The notes under the pieces were generated by a model, which did no database searches, was not told the origin of the DNA, and was given only the letters and a program-made list of their open reading frames with translations. The translations under genes and the position numbers were made by a program. From contig NZ_QYYA01000004.1 of NCBI RefSeq assembly GCF_003597125.1, positions 1 to 64,000 on the forward strand: a stretch of DNA of 64,000 bases. The letters are read 5' to 3'. Of this stretch, positions 10,260 through 19,689 are shown in pieces; the stretch's first letter is position 1, and each line of letters opens with the position of its first letter. Source of the DNA: Alcanivorax profundi (lineage in GTDB: Bacteria; Pseudomonadota; Gammaproteobacteria; Pseudomonadales; Alcanivoracaceae).

Positions 10260-10763
10260 ATGAAAAAGCTTGTTTCTGCCGCAATCACTGCTGCGGCCAT
10301 GGCGTCCCCCGCCGCCAGTATTGCTGCGACCGAAACGGATACTTTTGAGGTGCTTCTGAACCTGCGTGCATCCTGCACCATTGATCAGGCCACCGATCTG
10401 GATTTTGGCAATGCCACCGAAGCGCAAGTCACGACGGGCGGAATTACCTCCACCAGCACCGTCAGCGTCACCTGCTCCAATGGTGCGGCTTTCGATATCG
10501 GCCTGAGCGGCACCAATGGCAGCCGTAACATGACTTCTGCCGCGGGTTCTTCTGTTGCCTATGAACTGTACCAGGACAGTGGAAACAGCACCGACTGGGA
10601 TAACACCAACGTCAATTCGGGCACAGGTGACAGCACCCAGCAGGATTTCACCGTATACGGTCTGATTCCTGCGCAGACCCCCACGATCGCTGCGGGCGAC
10701 AACATTGATGGTGATACCGGTGTCGATCTGGATGACACTGTCACTGTCACCGTAACGTTCTGA
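10260..10763 (+). CDS. Pilin subunit, spore coat protein U (SCPU) domain
   Basis: A 167-residue protein. The ATG at 10260 (after GGAGAAG) begins a normal signal peptide, MKKLVSAAITAAAMASPAAS, cleaved around residue 23. The mature part has one SCPU domain: an early cysteine in 'LRASCTIDQATDLDFGN', a partner in 'VSVTCSNGAAFDIGL', and the C-terminal donor-strand-like 'DTVTVTVTF'. This is the major-subunit type of archaic (Csu-like, sigma-clade) chaperone-usher pili, which form thin biofilm fibres. It is the first gene of the operon and is followed by usher, chaperone and tip protein. Confidence 0.85.
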   Translation: MKKLVSAAITAAAMASPAASIAATETDTFEVLLNLRASCTIDQATDLDFGNATEAQVTTGGITSTSTVSVTCSNGAAFDIGLSGTNGSRNMTSAAGSSVAYELYQDSGNSTDWDNTNVNSGTGDSTQQDFTVYGLIPAQTPTIAAGDNIDGDTGVDLDDTVTVTVTF

Positions 10764-10823
10764 ACATGAACAGGGAATTATCGCCCAAAGACAGGCGATA
10801 AAGGATGACAAGGATGTATCCGA

Positions 10824-13322
10824 GTGACAGCGCCAACGATGCAAAAAAGGGTTTTGCCAGGCAAGCAGGAGCGAATCGCTCGCTCCTTCCTGGCAATGCT
10901 TTTTTTAATGCATGCCGGTCAGGCGCAGGCGGATGAGAGTCGTTCCATTACTCAAATTGCCGCCCTTCCTGATTCCGTTGCCTCACTGGATCAGCAGTAC
11001 TCCCAATCGGATATCGCACGTCTGCGCGCCATGGCCTCCGGGCAGGGCAATGCAGCTTACATCGCCTACCCACAACTGATTCTCAACGGTGTCCCCAGCC
11101 ACCAGACTCTGCCCGTGCAGGTGTACGGCAATGAACTTGCTGTTGACACCCAGGCACTGCAAAAACTCGGATTGAAGTTCCCCTCCCCCCCTCAGGATCA
11201 ATGGATCACCCTTGACGCGCTGGGGGTGGCGGGGCGTTACGACAACAATAGCCAGCAGATCAATCTGCTGGTACCAGCCAGCTGGCTCCCGGAACAAAGC
11301 TTGCGGGCAGGTCTGTTCAATAGTGCAAGTCCGCTGCAACGGGGTCATGGTGCCCTGTTGAATTATGACGCCTACTCTACCCGGGCAGAAAACGGCGACA
11401 GCAATACTTCTGCCAGTCATGAGGCACGTTTTTTTGGCGATTGGGGCGCATTCAGCAGCAGCGGCCTGGTTCGCTGGAGCGATGCGGATCCGGACAACAG
11501 TGGTAACTATGTCCGCCTGGATAGCTATTGGCGGTATACCGATGCGGATCGCATGCGAACCTATATTGTCGGGGATTCACTGACGGGTGCCCTCAACTGG
11601 ACCCCCTCCGTCCGGCTTGCCGGTGTGCAGATTTCCCGGAACTTCGCCTCGCGTCCCGATCTGATTACCTTTCCACTGCCGGAGATCAGTGGCTCGGCCA
11701 CCCTGCCTTCCGCACTGGAGGTGTTCGTCAACGACTTGCGGCTGACAGACCAGAATGTCCAACCCGGCCCCTTTGTTCTTGAAACCTCTCCGCGGGTAAC
11801 GGGTCTGGGTGAAGTACAGGTGGTCACCACAGACACCCTCGGCAGACAGGTCTCACAAACCGTTCCCTTCTATGTCAGCCCGAAATTGCTGCGCGAGGGG
11901 TACTGGGACTATTCAGGGAGCCTTGGCACCCCCCGCCGTTTTTACAGTGTTCGCTCCAATGATTACGATGCGCATCCGGTGGGTACCGGTGTTGCTCGCT
12001 ACGGCCTCAATGACAAGCTGACACTGGAAGCCAGTACCAGTGCCAGCTCGGAACTGCTGAATACCGGTGCCGGGGTAGTCGCAAGAGCCGGCTTATTGGG
12101 CGTCAGTAATCTGGCGGTTGCGCATGGTCAGGATGATGACGAGCAAGGCACCCAATGGGTGATTGGCCATGAATTCCGTACTTATCGGTATGGTATTAGC
12201 GGACAATATACGCGCCGTTCCGAAGGCTACCGAGACCTGAGCAACAGCCTGGATGCCGGCCCCAGCATTGAGAGCAGTTTACAAATTAACGGCAGTATCA
12301 ATCTGGATCGTCATGGCAGCCTCAACGCGACCTATCTGGAAACCTCGCTTTTCAGTGGCGATGACAGCCGCTTTCTTGTGGTCGGACACACACGAAGCCT
12401 CTGGCGCCGCCTGTCCATGACACTGAGCCTGAACCAGAACCTTGATGAAAGCGATGATCGCACCTGGCTTGCGAGCCTGAATTACTACATCGATAACATC
12501 CGTACCCGTCCGATCCAGGCGGGAGTCAGAGTCGATCACGACGAGCTAAGCGGCGACACCGACACGATACTGACGTTGCAGCAACCGGTGGAGGAGTTCT
12601 GGGATGTTGGTTGGGATCTGGCTTACAGTCCCGATCCTGACGGCATTCGCCAAGCCAGTGGTCGCTGGTGGACACCTTATGCCGATTTACAGGCAGGCGT
12701 CTTTGGTGACAACAACCAGACCAATACGTTTGCCAATATCAGTGGCTCTCTGGTGACCAATTATGATGATGTCTTTGCCGCCAACACCATGAACAACAGC
12801 TTTGCGATCGTTGATGCCGGAGGCTTTGCGGATATTCCGGTGCGGCAATCCAACCGGGTCATCGGCCACACTAACCGCAAAGGCAGACTGCTACTGCCGG
12901 ATCTGGTGCCGTACACCGAGAATAAGCTGGCCATTGATATTGACGACCTGCCCGCTGATGCACTGGTAGAAGACACCATTCTGAACATAAAACCTGCGGA
13001 ACTGGTGGGCGTCACTGCTCGCTTTGCCGTTAAGCAGGAGCACAGTGCCGTAGTGGTAATTATTGATCACACCGGCAACCCGGTTCCCCCGGGCAGTCGG
13101 GTGCTGTTCGGTGATGCCGATGCCACCGTAGTCGGTTACGATGGGGAAGCCTTTATTCGTGGTCTTGACCCGGGTAACAACGAGATTGGCATCATTCGCA
13201 ACAACCAGCTCTGTACCGTCCAATTTCATTTTGAACCGGAACCGGGTTCCCTGAAACGTCTGGGGCCCTATACCTGTAAATCGCCTTCGGAATACAGCAG
13301 CGACGAGAGGATTTCGCCGTGA
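10824..13322 (+). CDS. Outer-membrane fimbrial usher (FimD/CsuD family)
   Basis: An 832-residue protein with a signal-like N-terminus ending near AQA. It has the usher N-terminal domain (PQLILNGVPSHQTLPVQVYG), the 24-strand pore with plug region (e.g. LPSALEVFVNDLRL, GLGEVQVVTTDTLGRQ) and C-terminal domains containing 'RFAVKQEHSAVVVIIDHTGNPVPPGSRVLFG'. It secretes and assembles the pilus subunits at the outer membrane. GTG at 10824 is chosen because AAGGA lies 9 bases upstream; ATG at 10839 has no such signal. Its stop overlaps the chaperone start, so the two are translationally coupled. Confidence 0.92.
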   Translation: MTAPTMQKRVLPGKQERIARSFLAMLFLMHAGQAQADESRSITQIAALPDSVASLDQQYSQSDIARLRAMASGQGNAAYIAYPQLILNGVPSHQTLPVQVYGNELAVDTQALQKLGLKFPSPPQDQWITLDALGVAGRYDNNSQQINLLVPASWLPEQSLRAGLFNSASPLQRGHGALLNYDAYSTRAENGDSNTSASHEARFFGDWGAFSSSGLVRWSDADPDNSGNYVRLDSYWRYTDADRMRTYIVGDSLTGALNWTPSVRLAGVQISRNFASRPDLITFPLPEISGSATLPSALEVFVNDLRLTDQNVQPGPFVLETSPRVTGLGEVQVVTTDTLGRQVSQTVPFYVSPKLLREGYWDYSGSLGTPRRFYSVRSNDYDAHPVGTGVARYGLNDKLTLEASTSASSELLNTGAGVVARAGLLGVSNLAVAHGQDDDEQGTQWVIGHEFRTYRYGISGQYTRRSEGYRDLSNSLDAGPSIESSLQINGSINLDRHGSLNATYLETSLFSGDDSRFLVVGHTRSLWRRLSMTLSLNQNLDESDDRTWLASLNYYIDNIRTRPIQAGVRVDHDELSGDTDTILTLQQPVEEFWDVGWDLAYSPDPDGIRQASGRWWTPYADLQAGVFGDNNQTNTFANISGSLVTNYDDVFAANTMNNSFAIVDAGGFADIPVRQSNRVIGHTNRKGRLLLPDLVPYTENKLAIDIDDLPADALVEDTILNIKPAELVGVTARFAVKQEHSAVVVIIDHTGNPVPPGSRVLFGDADATVVGYDGEAFIRGLDPGNNEIGIIRNNQLCTVQFHFEPEPGSLKRLGPYTCKSPSEYSSDERISP

Positions 13323-14017
13323 TGAACGCAATGTTTCGACCCGGAGTGCTTGGCCTTTTGCTGCTGGCATGCCTCCCGCTTCAGGCGGGCCAGTTAACGG
13401 TCGCACCTCTGCGCATGCACATCACCCAAACTCAGCCAAACGCCACCTTCTCGCTGAGCAACGGGTCAAGCCGGGATGGTTTCTATCAACTGCAGCTCTT
13501 TGCCTGGGAAGAAGTGGATGGTGAATCCCGCTTTCGTCAGCAACAGGATCTTGTGGTCACCCCCCCGGTCACCCTGATTCCTGCGAACGGGCAGCAAGTA
13601 GTACGAATCGTACGCCAACGGCCCACCGATGCAGACAAGGAACTCAGCTACCGGCTTATCATCAGCGAAGTGCCCGATACCGAAAACGAAGCCGGCGCCA
13701 AACTGCGCGTACTGCTACGGTTATCGGTACCGGTTTTTGCTGGCAACAAAGACCAGAGCCCGGTCCTGATTGCAACCCGGAATGAAAACGGGATCGTTAT
13801 CCACAACAAAGGCGACGCTCATGCCAGGCTCAGTGATGCACACCTGCAAACGGATAACGGCGAGGACATTCTTGTCCAGCGCGGGCTGGTGGGATATGTG
13901 CTGCCTGATGGCCAACTGTCCCTGCCACTCGAATCGGTAACGCTGCCCACTGGCAGCGCACTTTCATTCAAATTGAATGGCAAACCCTTCTTACTGCCCG
14001 TGGAGGATCAGCCATGA
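13322..14017 (+). CDS. Periplasmic pilus chaperone (PapD/CsuC-like)
   Basis: A 231-residue protein with a signal peptide ending near LQAGQ. The N-terminal Ig-like domain has 'LTVAPLRMHITQTQPNATFSLSN' and the conserved 'TPPVTLIPANGQQVVRIVRQRP' segment. The C-terminal domain includes 'SYRLIISEVP' and 'LRVLLRLSVPVFA'. It stabilises subunits by donor-strand complementation before the usher. The ATG at 13322 overlaps the usher stop; GTG at 13319 or ATG at 13331 are possible. It overlaps the next gene by 4 bases. Confidence 0.9.
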   Translation: MNAMFRPGVLGLLLLACLPLQAGQLTVAPLRMHITQTQPNATFSLSNGSSRDGFYQLQLFAWEEVDGESRFRQQQDLVVTPPVTLIPANGQQVVRIVRQRPTDADKELSYRLIISEVPDTENEAGAKLRVLLRLSVPVFAGNKDQSPVLIATRNENGIVIHNKGDAHARLSDAHLQTDNGEDILVQRGLVGYVLPDGQLSLPLESVTLPTGSALSFKLNGKPFLLPVEDQP

Positions 14018-14967
14018 AGACCCGTCGGGTTGTCGTGGCGGGCATCGTCATGATGTTCAGCCCCGGTCTCAAGGCAGCGGTGGAATGCAGCGTGCAGGGC
14101 TCGCCGGTGATGGATTTCGGTACGGTTGATCCTTTTACCGGTGGCCCAGTCAGCACCCAGGTCACTGTAAACTGGTCCTGTACCCGCGGTTTCTTTGAAT
14201 CAACCCAGAATACGCTCTGCCTTCATGTGAATAACGACGATACTGGAGGTATGCTCCCACGCTATCTGGTTCCGTTAAGCAGTCAGCCCCCCTCCCTGCC
14301 ATTTAACGTCTTCGATGCGGCCAATCATTCCACCGTAGTGGGGCAACCCGGTGGGGCAACCAATACCGGAGTCGGGGTCAATGTCAGCATGCCTTTCTTT
14401 ACCTTTAGCGCCAGCGGCACCGCCACGTTTTATGGTCTGATCGCAACACCTCTTCCGGGCAACACACGGGCCGAATTGCACCGAGCCCTCATGACGGGCT
14501 CACAAGCCCGGGTCCGTATTAACGGGTTCAATCAGAGCTGCAGTGCGGGAGCCGGGGCGGTAACGGATACCTACACCCTCACCGCTCAGGTCAACATTCC
14601 GGATCAATGCCAGGTCTCTTCAACCGATCTTGACTTCGGAACCCAGAACACCCCTTTAGCGCAGGCAGACAGCACCTCCACCATCACCGTCAGATGCAGT
14701 AACGCAACCGACTTCGAGGTTGGGTTAAACAACGGCGCCAGTGGTAACCGCACCATGACCAATGGCAGCTATCAAGTCAGCTACGAACTCTATCAGGACA
14801 GTGGGCGCACCCAGCGCTGGGGCACAGCCAGTGGAGAACAGCAATCCGGGACAGGGCTTGGCCCTGGCACTGGCCTGTCTTTCACTGTATTTGGTCGGGT
14901 CTTTGACGATGCTGGTGCGGAGCCTGGCAGCTACAGCGATACCGTCACGGTGGTGGTGACGTTTTAG
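14014..14967 (+). CDS. Two-domain SCPU protein, probable pilus tip adhesin (CsuE-like)
   Basis: A 317-residue protein with a signal peptide (VVVAGIVMMFSPGLKA) and two consecutive SCPU-like domains. The first is at about residues 25-185 (VECSVQGSPVMDFGTVDPF) and the second at about 195-317 (QCQVSSTDLDFGTQN..). The second ends in the donor-strand-like 'SDTVTVVVTF' and closely resembles the pilin at 10260. In Csu-type pili the two-domain protein is the tip adhesin and its first domain binds hydrophobic surfaces. Its last-gene position fits that role. Confidence 0.82.
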   Translation: MKTRRVVVAGIVMMFSPGLKAAVECSVQGSPVMDFGTVDPFTGGPVSTQVTVNWSCTRGFFESTQNTLCLHVNNDDTGGMLPRYLVPLSSQPPSLPFNVFDAANHSTVVGQPGGATNTGVGVNVSMPFFTFSASGTATFYGLIATPLPGNTRAELHRALMTGSQARVRINGFNQSCSAGAGAVTDTYTLTAQVNIPDQCQVSSTDLDFGTQNTPLAQADSTSTITVRCSNATDFEVGLNNGASGNRTMTNGSYQVSYELYQDSGRTQRWGTASGEQQSGTGLGPGTGLSFTVFGRVFDDAGAEPGSYSDTVTVVVTF

Positions 14968-15101
14968 CCACTTTATGCATATAGAACAGTTTTGATATTC
15001 TAATTAAATAAGCCAGGTAACAAAAATAGCGGAATTTCACCACATTTTTTGTCCCCTTCCGGCACTACCATCGCACTATCAATTTCAGTGGAATCTGCCC
15101 G

Positions 15102-15893
15102 ATGAGCTCATCGCTTGGCCTGTTATCAGGAGCCATCACCAGCCTGGTTACCCCACCGGTCGAGGTACCCGTACAGTGGTACCAGCCAGGCATAGAAACG
15201 ACTTGGCAAATACAACTGCAGGGACCTACCAATAGCGGCTACACCGCTGATCTCTATATTCTCGATCTGTTTGACACTCCACAGTCCGTGATTACAGACC
15301 TGCAGGCCAGCGGCCGGAAAGTGATTTGTTATTTTTCTGCGGGCAGCTTCGAAAAGTGGCGAGAAGATGCCAACCGCTTTCTCCCCACCGACAAGGGCCG
15401 CCGACTGGGCGACTGGCCTGGAGAGCGCTGGCTCGACACCCGTTCAGCCAATGTTCGGGAGATTATGAGCGAACGTCTGTTGCTGGCCGCCGAGCGAGGC
15501 TGTGACGGCGTTGATCCTGACAATGTGGATGGTTACAGCAATCGGACAGGCTTTCCTCTGACTTATGAGGATCAATTGGACTACAACCGTTTTCTTTTTA
15601 ATCAAGCCCATGCGCTGGGCATGGCGGTGTCGCTGAAGAATGATCTCGGGCAGGTACAGGAACTGCTGCCGCTGGTTGATTTCGCCGTCAACGAATCTTG
15701 CCACCAGTGGCAGGAGTGCCATCTTCTGACCCCCTTTATCGATGCTGGAAAACCCGTATTTCACATCGACTATTTGCACTTGGATTCGCAGGCAAGAGCC
15801 GCTCATTGTCGCCAGATGGCCGAACTACAGTTTCAATCGCTGACCCTGCCTGTGGCCCTGGACGACAGTTTCCGGTTCGCTTGCAACGACTGA
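15102..15893 (+). CDS. GH114-like endo-alpha-1,4-polygalactosaminidase family protein
   Basis: A 263-residue protein matching the TM1410/GH114 fold. Recognisable elements are 'WYQPGIETTWQIQLQG', 'LYILDLFDTPQSVITDLQASGRKVICYFSAGSFEKWREDA', 'WLDTRSANVREIMSERL', 'CDGVDPDNVDGYSN' and 'SLKNDLGQVQELLPLVDFAVNESCHQW'. Known members cleave galactosamine-rich exopolysaccharides or are uncharacterised. The N-terminus (MSSSLGLLSGAITSLV) is a poor signal peptide; the true start or export route is unclear. It follows the pilus operon at 134 bases in the same direction, so a role in biofilm matrix turnover is plausible but inferred. Confidence 0.78.
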   Translation: MSSSLGLLSGAITSLVTPPVEVPVQWYQPGIETTWQIQLQGPTNSGYTADLYILDLFDTPQSVITDLQASGRKVICYFSAGSFEKWREDANRFLPTDKGRRLGDWPGERWLDTRSANVREIMSERLLLAAERGCDGVDPDNVDGYSNRTGFPLTYEDQLDYNRFLFNQAHALGMAVSLKNDLGQVQELLPLVDFAVNESCHQWQECHLLTPFIDAGKPVFHIDYLHLDSQARAAHCRQMAELQFQSLTLPVALDDSFRFACND

Positions 15894-15952
15894 CATACGC
15901 GCTTCCTCAACTGCTGCTACACTGGGTATTCTGAAAAAGGATATCCAGAAAC

Positions 15953-17905
15953 ATGCACGATGCCCTCACGCTGATAGTTGTCCTGCTGGGCTCTGCGGTT
16001 GCCGCCGTGGTGCTATTCCGGCGGCTACATATGCCCCCGATTCTTGCCTATTTGATGTGCGGTCTGGCTGCAGGCCCCTTCGGCTTCGGCTGGATCCAGG
16101 ACCTGGAGAACATCCAGCACCTGGCAGAATTCGGCATCGTTTTCCTGCTGTTCACCCTTGGGCTGGAGTTTTCCATCCCCCAACTCCTGACACTACGACG
16201 CGTGGTCTTTGGCGCCGGACCGTTACAGGTGATCCTGACGGGGGGAGCGGTGTTTCTGGTGATGCGAGCCCTCGGATTCTCACCGATCACCGCAGTGATT
16301 ACCGGTTGTGCGCTGGCCCTTTCTTCCACCGCCATCGTGATACGGGAAATCATCGGCCGCGGCGCCGTCAACACCAGTTATGGTCGCTCCGCTACCGGGA
16401 TCCTGCTCTTCCAGGATCTGGCGGCAGTGATCATGTTGGTCATGCTGCCCATCTTTGCCCAAGGTGACAGTGACCAGCTGTGGCAGATGACCGGTGTAAC
16501 GCTGGGAAAATCGCTACTGCTGTTCGCCGGGATCTACATTGCCGGCAAGTGGGTATTGCCCCGTCTTCTGGAGGAAACCGGACGCACACGCTCGGACGAA
16601 GTCTTTGTCATGACCGCCTTGCTGCTGGCGCTGGTGGCAGCCTGGGTGACTCACTGGATGGGACTTTCCATGGCTCTGGGCGCCTTCCTGGCGGGCATGA
16701 TGCTGGGAGAAAGCCATTTTCGTCATCAAATCGAGGCGGATCTTCGCCCCTTTCGAGACCTACTGCTGGGCCTGTTTTTTATTAGTGTCGGGATGCTGGT
16801 GGACCCGGATCTTTTTGCAGATCAGTGGCTCTGGATCCTGCTTGCGGCGGCTACCATCATGCTGTTCAAGGCGACCATCGTTACCGGACTGCTAAAGTTG
16901 CTGGGGGAAAGAACCGATAACGCATTGCGAAGTGGTCTGGTCTTGTCCCAGTGTGGAGAATTCGGTTTCGTACTGGTGGCACTGGCAGTATCACACCAAA
17001 TCATGACACCGGGAAATGCCGGCTTGCTGGTATCCATCACTGTTCTCACCATGGCAGTGACTCCCGCCCTGATCCAGAAAAGCGGGCACCTTACACGCGG
17101 CATCCTCAGCCCCTGGATGCAGATACCGGACGAACACCCCCTGTCACCAGAAGTGACAGGCCATGTGATTCTTTGTGGCTATGGCCGCGTGGGTCAGAAT
17201 CTGATGCGTTACCTGACGCGGTTTCACCATCAAGCCATTGCGGTAGACATGGATCTGGTGCGGCTTCAGGAAGCAGGAGCTGCCGGGGAACGAATCCTGT
17301 TTGGCGATGCCAGTCGCAAGGATATTCTCGAAAAAGCCGGGATACACCGTGCCCGGCTGTTGGTGGTGACCTTCGACAACGCCAGGCTGGCGGAACGAAT
17401 CATCCACACTGCCCGCGACATCAATTCCGAGATTCAGGTATTGGTACGCACCCGTGACGATACGCATCTGGATATACTGACTGGGGCAGGGGCTGCGGAA
17501 GTTGTGCCGGAAGTGCTGGAGGCATCACTGATGCTGGTAGCGCATGCGCTAATGATGCTGGACGTCCCCTTTGACCGCGTGCTGGCGATGCTGAGGAAAA
17601 CCCGCCGTGACCGCTACCGGATGCTACAAGGTTACTACCACGGTGACAGCTTTCCCGCAGCGGACAGTGCAGGCAATCCCTATCGTCTTCTCCATGCTGT
17701 CACACTCACCGAACAGGCGCGGGCAATTGGCAAACGGATTGACGACTGCCCACTCAAAGACGTTGAGATCCGCGCGATAAAACGCAAAGGCCAAACCCTT
17801 GAAAACCCATCGGAAGAGATCGTGCTGCTTCAGGATGACACCGTCATTCTCTATGGGGCACTGGATTCGGTAGAAGCAGCCGAGAGCAAACTGCTACTCG
17901 GCTGA
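15953..17905 (+). CDS. CPA2-family K+/H+ antiporter with RCK domain (KefB/KefC/YbaL-like)
   Basis: A 650-residue protein with about 12 membrane segments over residues 1-385, including the family signatures 'GLEFSIPQL' and 'ALSSTAIVIREI..GRSATGILLFQDLAAV'. A cytoplasmic RCK_N/TrkA-N Rossmann domain follows (GHVILCGYGRVGQNLMRYLTR.. with GxGxxG-type glycines), then a TrkA-C domain near the C-terminus (ARAIGKRIDDCPLKDVEIRAIKR). It exports K+ or Na+ in exchange for protons under nucleotide or ligand control. No glutathione-regulating KefG/F partner is adjacent. It converges on the next gene with a 9-base gap. Confidence 0.9.
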   Translation: MHDALTLIVVLLGSAVAAVVLFRRLHMPPILAYLMCGLAAGPFGFGWIQDLENIQHLAEFGIVFLLFTLGLEFSIPQLLTLRRVVFGAGPLQVILTGGAVFLVMRALGFSPITAVITGCALALSSTAIVIREIIGRGAVNTSYGRSATGILLFQDLAAVIMLVMLPIFAQGDSDQLWQMTGVTLGKSLLLFAGIYIAGKWVLPRLLEETGRTRSDEVFVMTALLLALVAAWVTHWMGLSMALGAFLAGMMLGESHFRHQIEADLRPFRDLLLGLFFISVGMLVDPDLFADQWLWILLAAATIMLFKATIVTGLLKLLGERTDNALRSGLVLSQCGEFGFVLVALAVSHQIMTPGNAGLLVSITVLTMAVTPALIQKSGHLTRGILSPWMQIPDEHPLSPEVTGHVILCGYGRVGQNLMRYLTRFHHQAIAVDMDLVRLQEAGAAGERILFGDASRKDILEKAGIHRARLLVVTFDNARLAERIIHTARDINSEIQVLVRTRDDTHLDILTGAGAAEVVPEVLEASLMLVAHALMMLDVPFDRVLAMLRKTRRDRYRMLQGYYHGDSFPAADSAGNPYRLLHAVTLTEQARAIGKRIDDCPLKDVEIRAIKRKGQTLENPSEEIVLLQDDTVILYGALDSVEAAESKLLLG

Positions 17906-17914
17906 CCCGTCCGC

Positions 17915-18331
17915 CTATCGGATTTCGTACAACACCCGCAGGTTCCCCGACACCTCGCTGGCCGGCAAATATCCGATTCGTTCCGGATTATTTTCCAGCA
18001 TGACTTTCATGGCTGATACACCCGACACGCTCCGTGGCGGAACACCGCGACCAGAAAAAATCATTCGCGCCCAGTACGACTTCATCTGCGCGGGCGTCTT
18101 GCCAACTGCAGCCAAATAAAAACGATCACGCAGTCGGTCCTGCTCGGGCAAGTCCAGGGGTTTGAGATACACCCCGCCCACTTTTCCGTTCCCTTCCAGA
18201 TAAAGCTGACGTATCTGGGACTGGCTGATAGAGGTAATGGGCGAGTTTTTATCGACGACCACCACAATGTCCGCCAGCGCCAGAGTCGGCAGCAACAGAA
18301 TCAGGGAGAATAGCCATTGTTGTTTCTTCAT
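17915..18331 (-). CDS. Small periplasmic PstS-like protein
   Basis: A 138-residue protein with a clear signal peptide (MKKQQWLFSLILLLPTLALA). The mature part, starting 'DIVVVVDKNSPITSISQSQIRQLYLEGNGK', is the short form of the phosphate-binding-protein fold. The conserved 'SYWARMIFSGRGVPPRSV' and 'NPERIGYLPASEV' segments are typical of PstS-like domains of about 140 residues found beside porins or in signalling loci. It lacks the second lobe of a full PstS, so it is unlikely to be a transport receptor by itself. It follows the porin gene by 12 bases on the same strand, forming a two-gene operon. Confidence 0.75.
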   Translation of the reverse strand: MKKQQWLFSLILLLPTLALADIVVVVDKNSPITSISQSQIRQLYLEGNGKVGGVYLKPLDLPEQDRLRDRFYLAAVGKTPAQMKSYWARMIFSGRGVPPRSVSGVSAMKVMLENNPERIGYLPASEVSGNLRVLYEIR

Positions 18332-18343
18332 GAGCTGCCCCCC

Positions 18344-19627
18344 TTAAAATACGGCATCAACAGTGATGCGATACACCGTAGGGTCATCGCGTTCTATTGG
18401 CCCAGCCATTGTGCTGGTCGTGAACATGCCATTGACGTTACTCCCGCTAGCCAGGAATTTGTCACTGCTCATGTCATAAAACTGCTGGGCTTCAAGCTTG
18501 ATATCCACTCCTGCCGCCAATTCGTAGCGCAACCCGAATGTCCAGCTCTTTGACCGGATCATGTTGGCCTGAGCCAGGGAAATGCTCACAGGGTCGCCGC
18601 CAGAAAACACGTCGGAGTTATCCTGAGAATTTGTGGCTCCCCAAGTCACATGCGGCATCCATTTGCCGAACCGATACCCCGTCGTCACATACCCACCCCA
18701 ACGCTCGGGAAACCAGGCATGAGGCACCAACGACGAACGTTCGGCCATGAATACCAACGAACCATTATCGTACTGCAAGCCCACACTGTTGCCGTGGATT
18801 GGCACACCATCAAGGGAGGCACTGGCAAGCCCTCCTCCTGACAGATCTGCGCTGAGTTCCGCATGGCTGTAACTCAACCAGGTAGAAACATCATGCCAAC
18901 GGGATCGCAGATTGATACCGACATAATTCCGGCCTTCATAAATGACCGTGAAAGGCAGGGTGTTATCCGGCACGTCAAGGCTGCCGTAAAATGCACTCAG
19001 ATCATGAGAAAGACTGCCGGTACGGAAACTCCAGGTAAGATCCATTCCATCCATGGTGTCGAACGGTACGATGCTATACACCTCGCTGGGCAGTGCAGCC
19101 CAATGATAGGCATAGCCTACGTTCAGATACTGGGAATGCATCGAGTTCGGTAGCATCAAACGACCACCACGCCAATGCAGATCCGGGGTAATCGCATAAT
19201 CGATATAGGCCCACTGGGCCTCTGCGTCGTAATTGTCGCGGCCTCGCGCCAGAATTTGCATGACGGCTTCTGTGCGTTCATTGATCTCTGCGTTGATCTG
19301 CACACCCACTCGGGACAACTCCCGATGGGAGATATCATCGCTGGTCCGTTCACGGTAATAGAAGGGGTCACCGGCGTTGGGATTTGCCATCGGACCAGGG
19401 CCTCCCGGGCCCTGATTCTGGTGAACGTTATGGCGGGTCACCCCGTAGGTGATAAAGCCGTTGAGGCTAATCCGGTCGGACACAGCACTCGCAGCAGATG
19501 ACGCAGAGCTTTCTTCCAGTGAAGCCAGCCGCTTATCCAATGCTTCCATGGTGAGTGCCTGGTCGGCACACACCGCCCCCGATGCCGTGAGCGCCAAGGC
19601 CCCCAGCCAATCTCGCTTGTTACCCAT
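18344..19627 (-). CDS. Outer-membrane porin with N-terminal coiled coil
   Basis: A 427-residue protein. A signal peptide ends near VCA. A short coiled-coil (MEALDKRLASLEESSAS) precedes a beta-barrel starting 'ISLNGFITYGVTRHNV' with many alternating amphipathic strands and a C-terminal aromatic residue (..RITVDAVF), as required for BAM insertion. This arrangement resembles DcaP/OprO-type trimeric porins. Substrate is unknown. It is the first gene of the operon with the PstS-like protein, suggesting a shared ligand, perhaps phosphate or another anion (inference). Confidence 0.8.
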   Translation of the reverse strand: MGNKRDWLGALALTASGAVCADQALTMEALDKRLASLEESSASSAASAVSDRISLNGFITYGVTRHNVHQNQGPGGPGPMANPNAGDPFYYRERTSDDISHRELSRVGVQINAEINERTEAVMQILARGRDNYDAEAQWAYIDYAITPDLHWRGGRLMLPNSMHSQYLNVGYAYHWAALPSEVYSIVPFDTMDGMDLTWSFRTGSLSHDLSAFYGSLDVPDNTLPFTVIYEGRNYVGINLRSRWHDVSTWLSYSHAELSADLSGGGLASASLDGVPIHGNSVGLQYDNGSLVFMAERSSLVPHAWFPERWGGYVTTGYRFGKWMPHVTWGATNSQDNSDVFSGGDPVSISLAQANMIRSKSWTFGLRYELAAGVDIKLEAQQFYDMSSDKFLASGSNVNGMFTTSTMAGPIERDDPTVYRITVDAVF

Positions 19628-19689
19628 GCTTTCCTCTTTTTATTGTAGTGCGGTCATACGGAACCCGTGAAACGATACAAGCCTATCCC

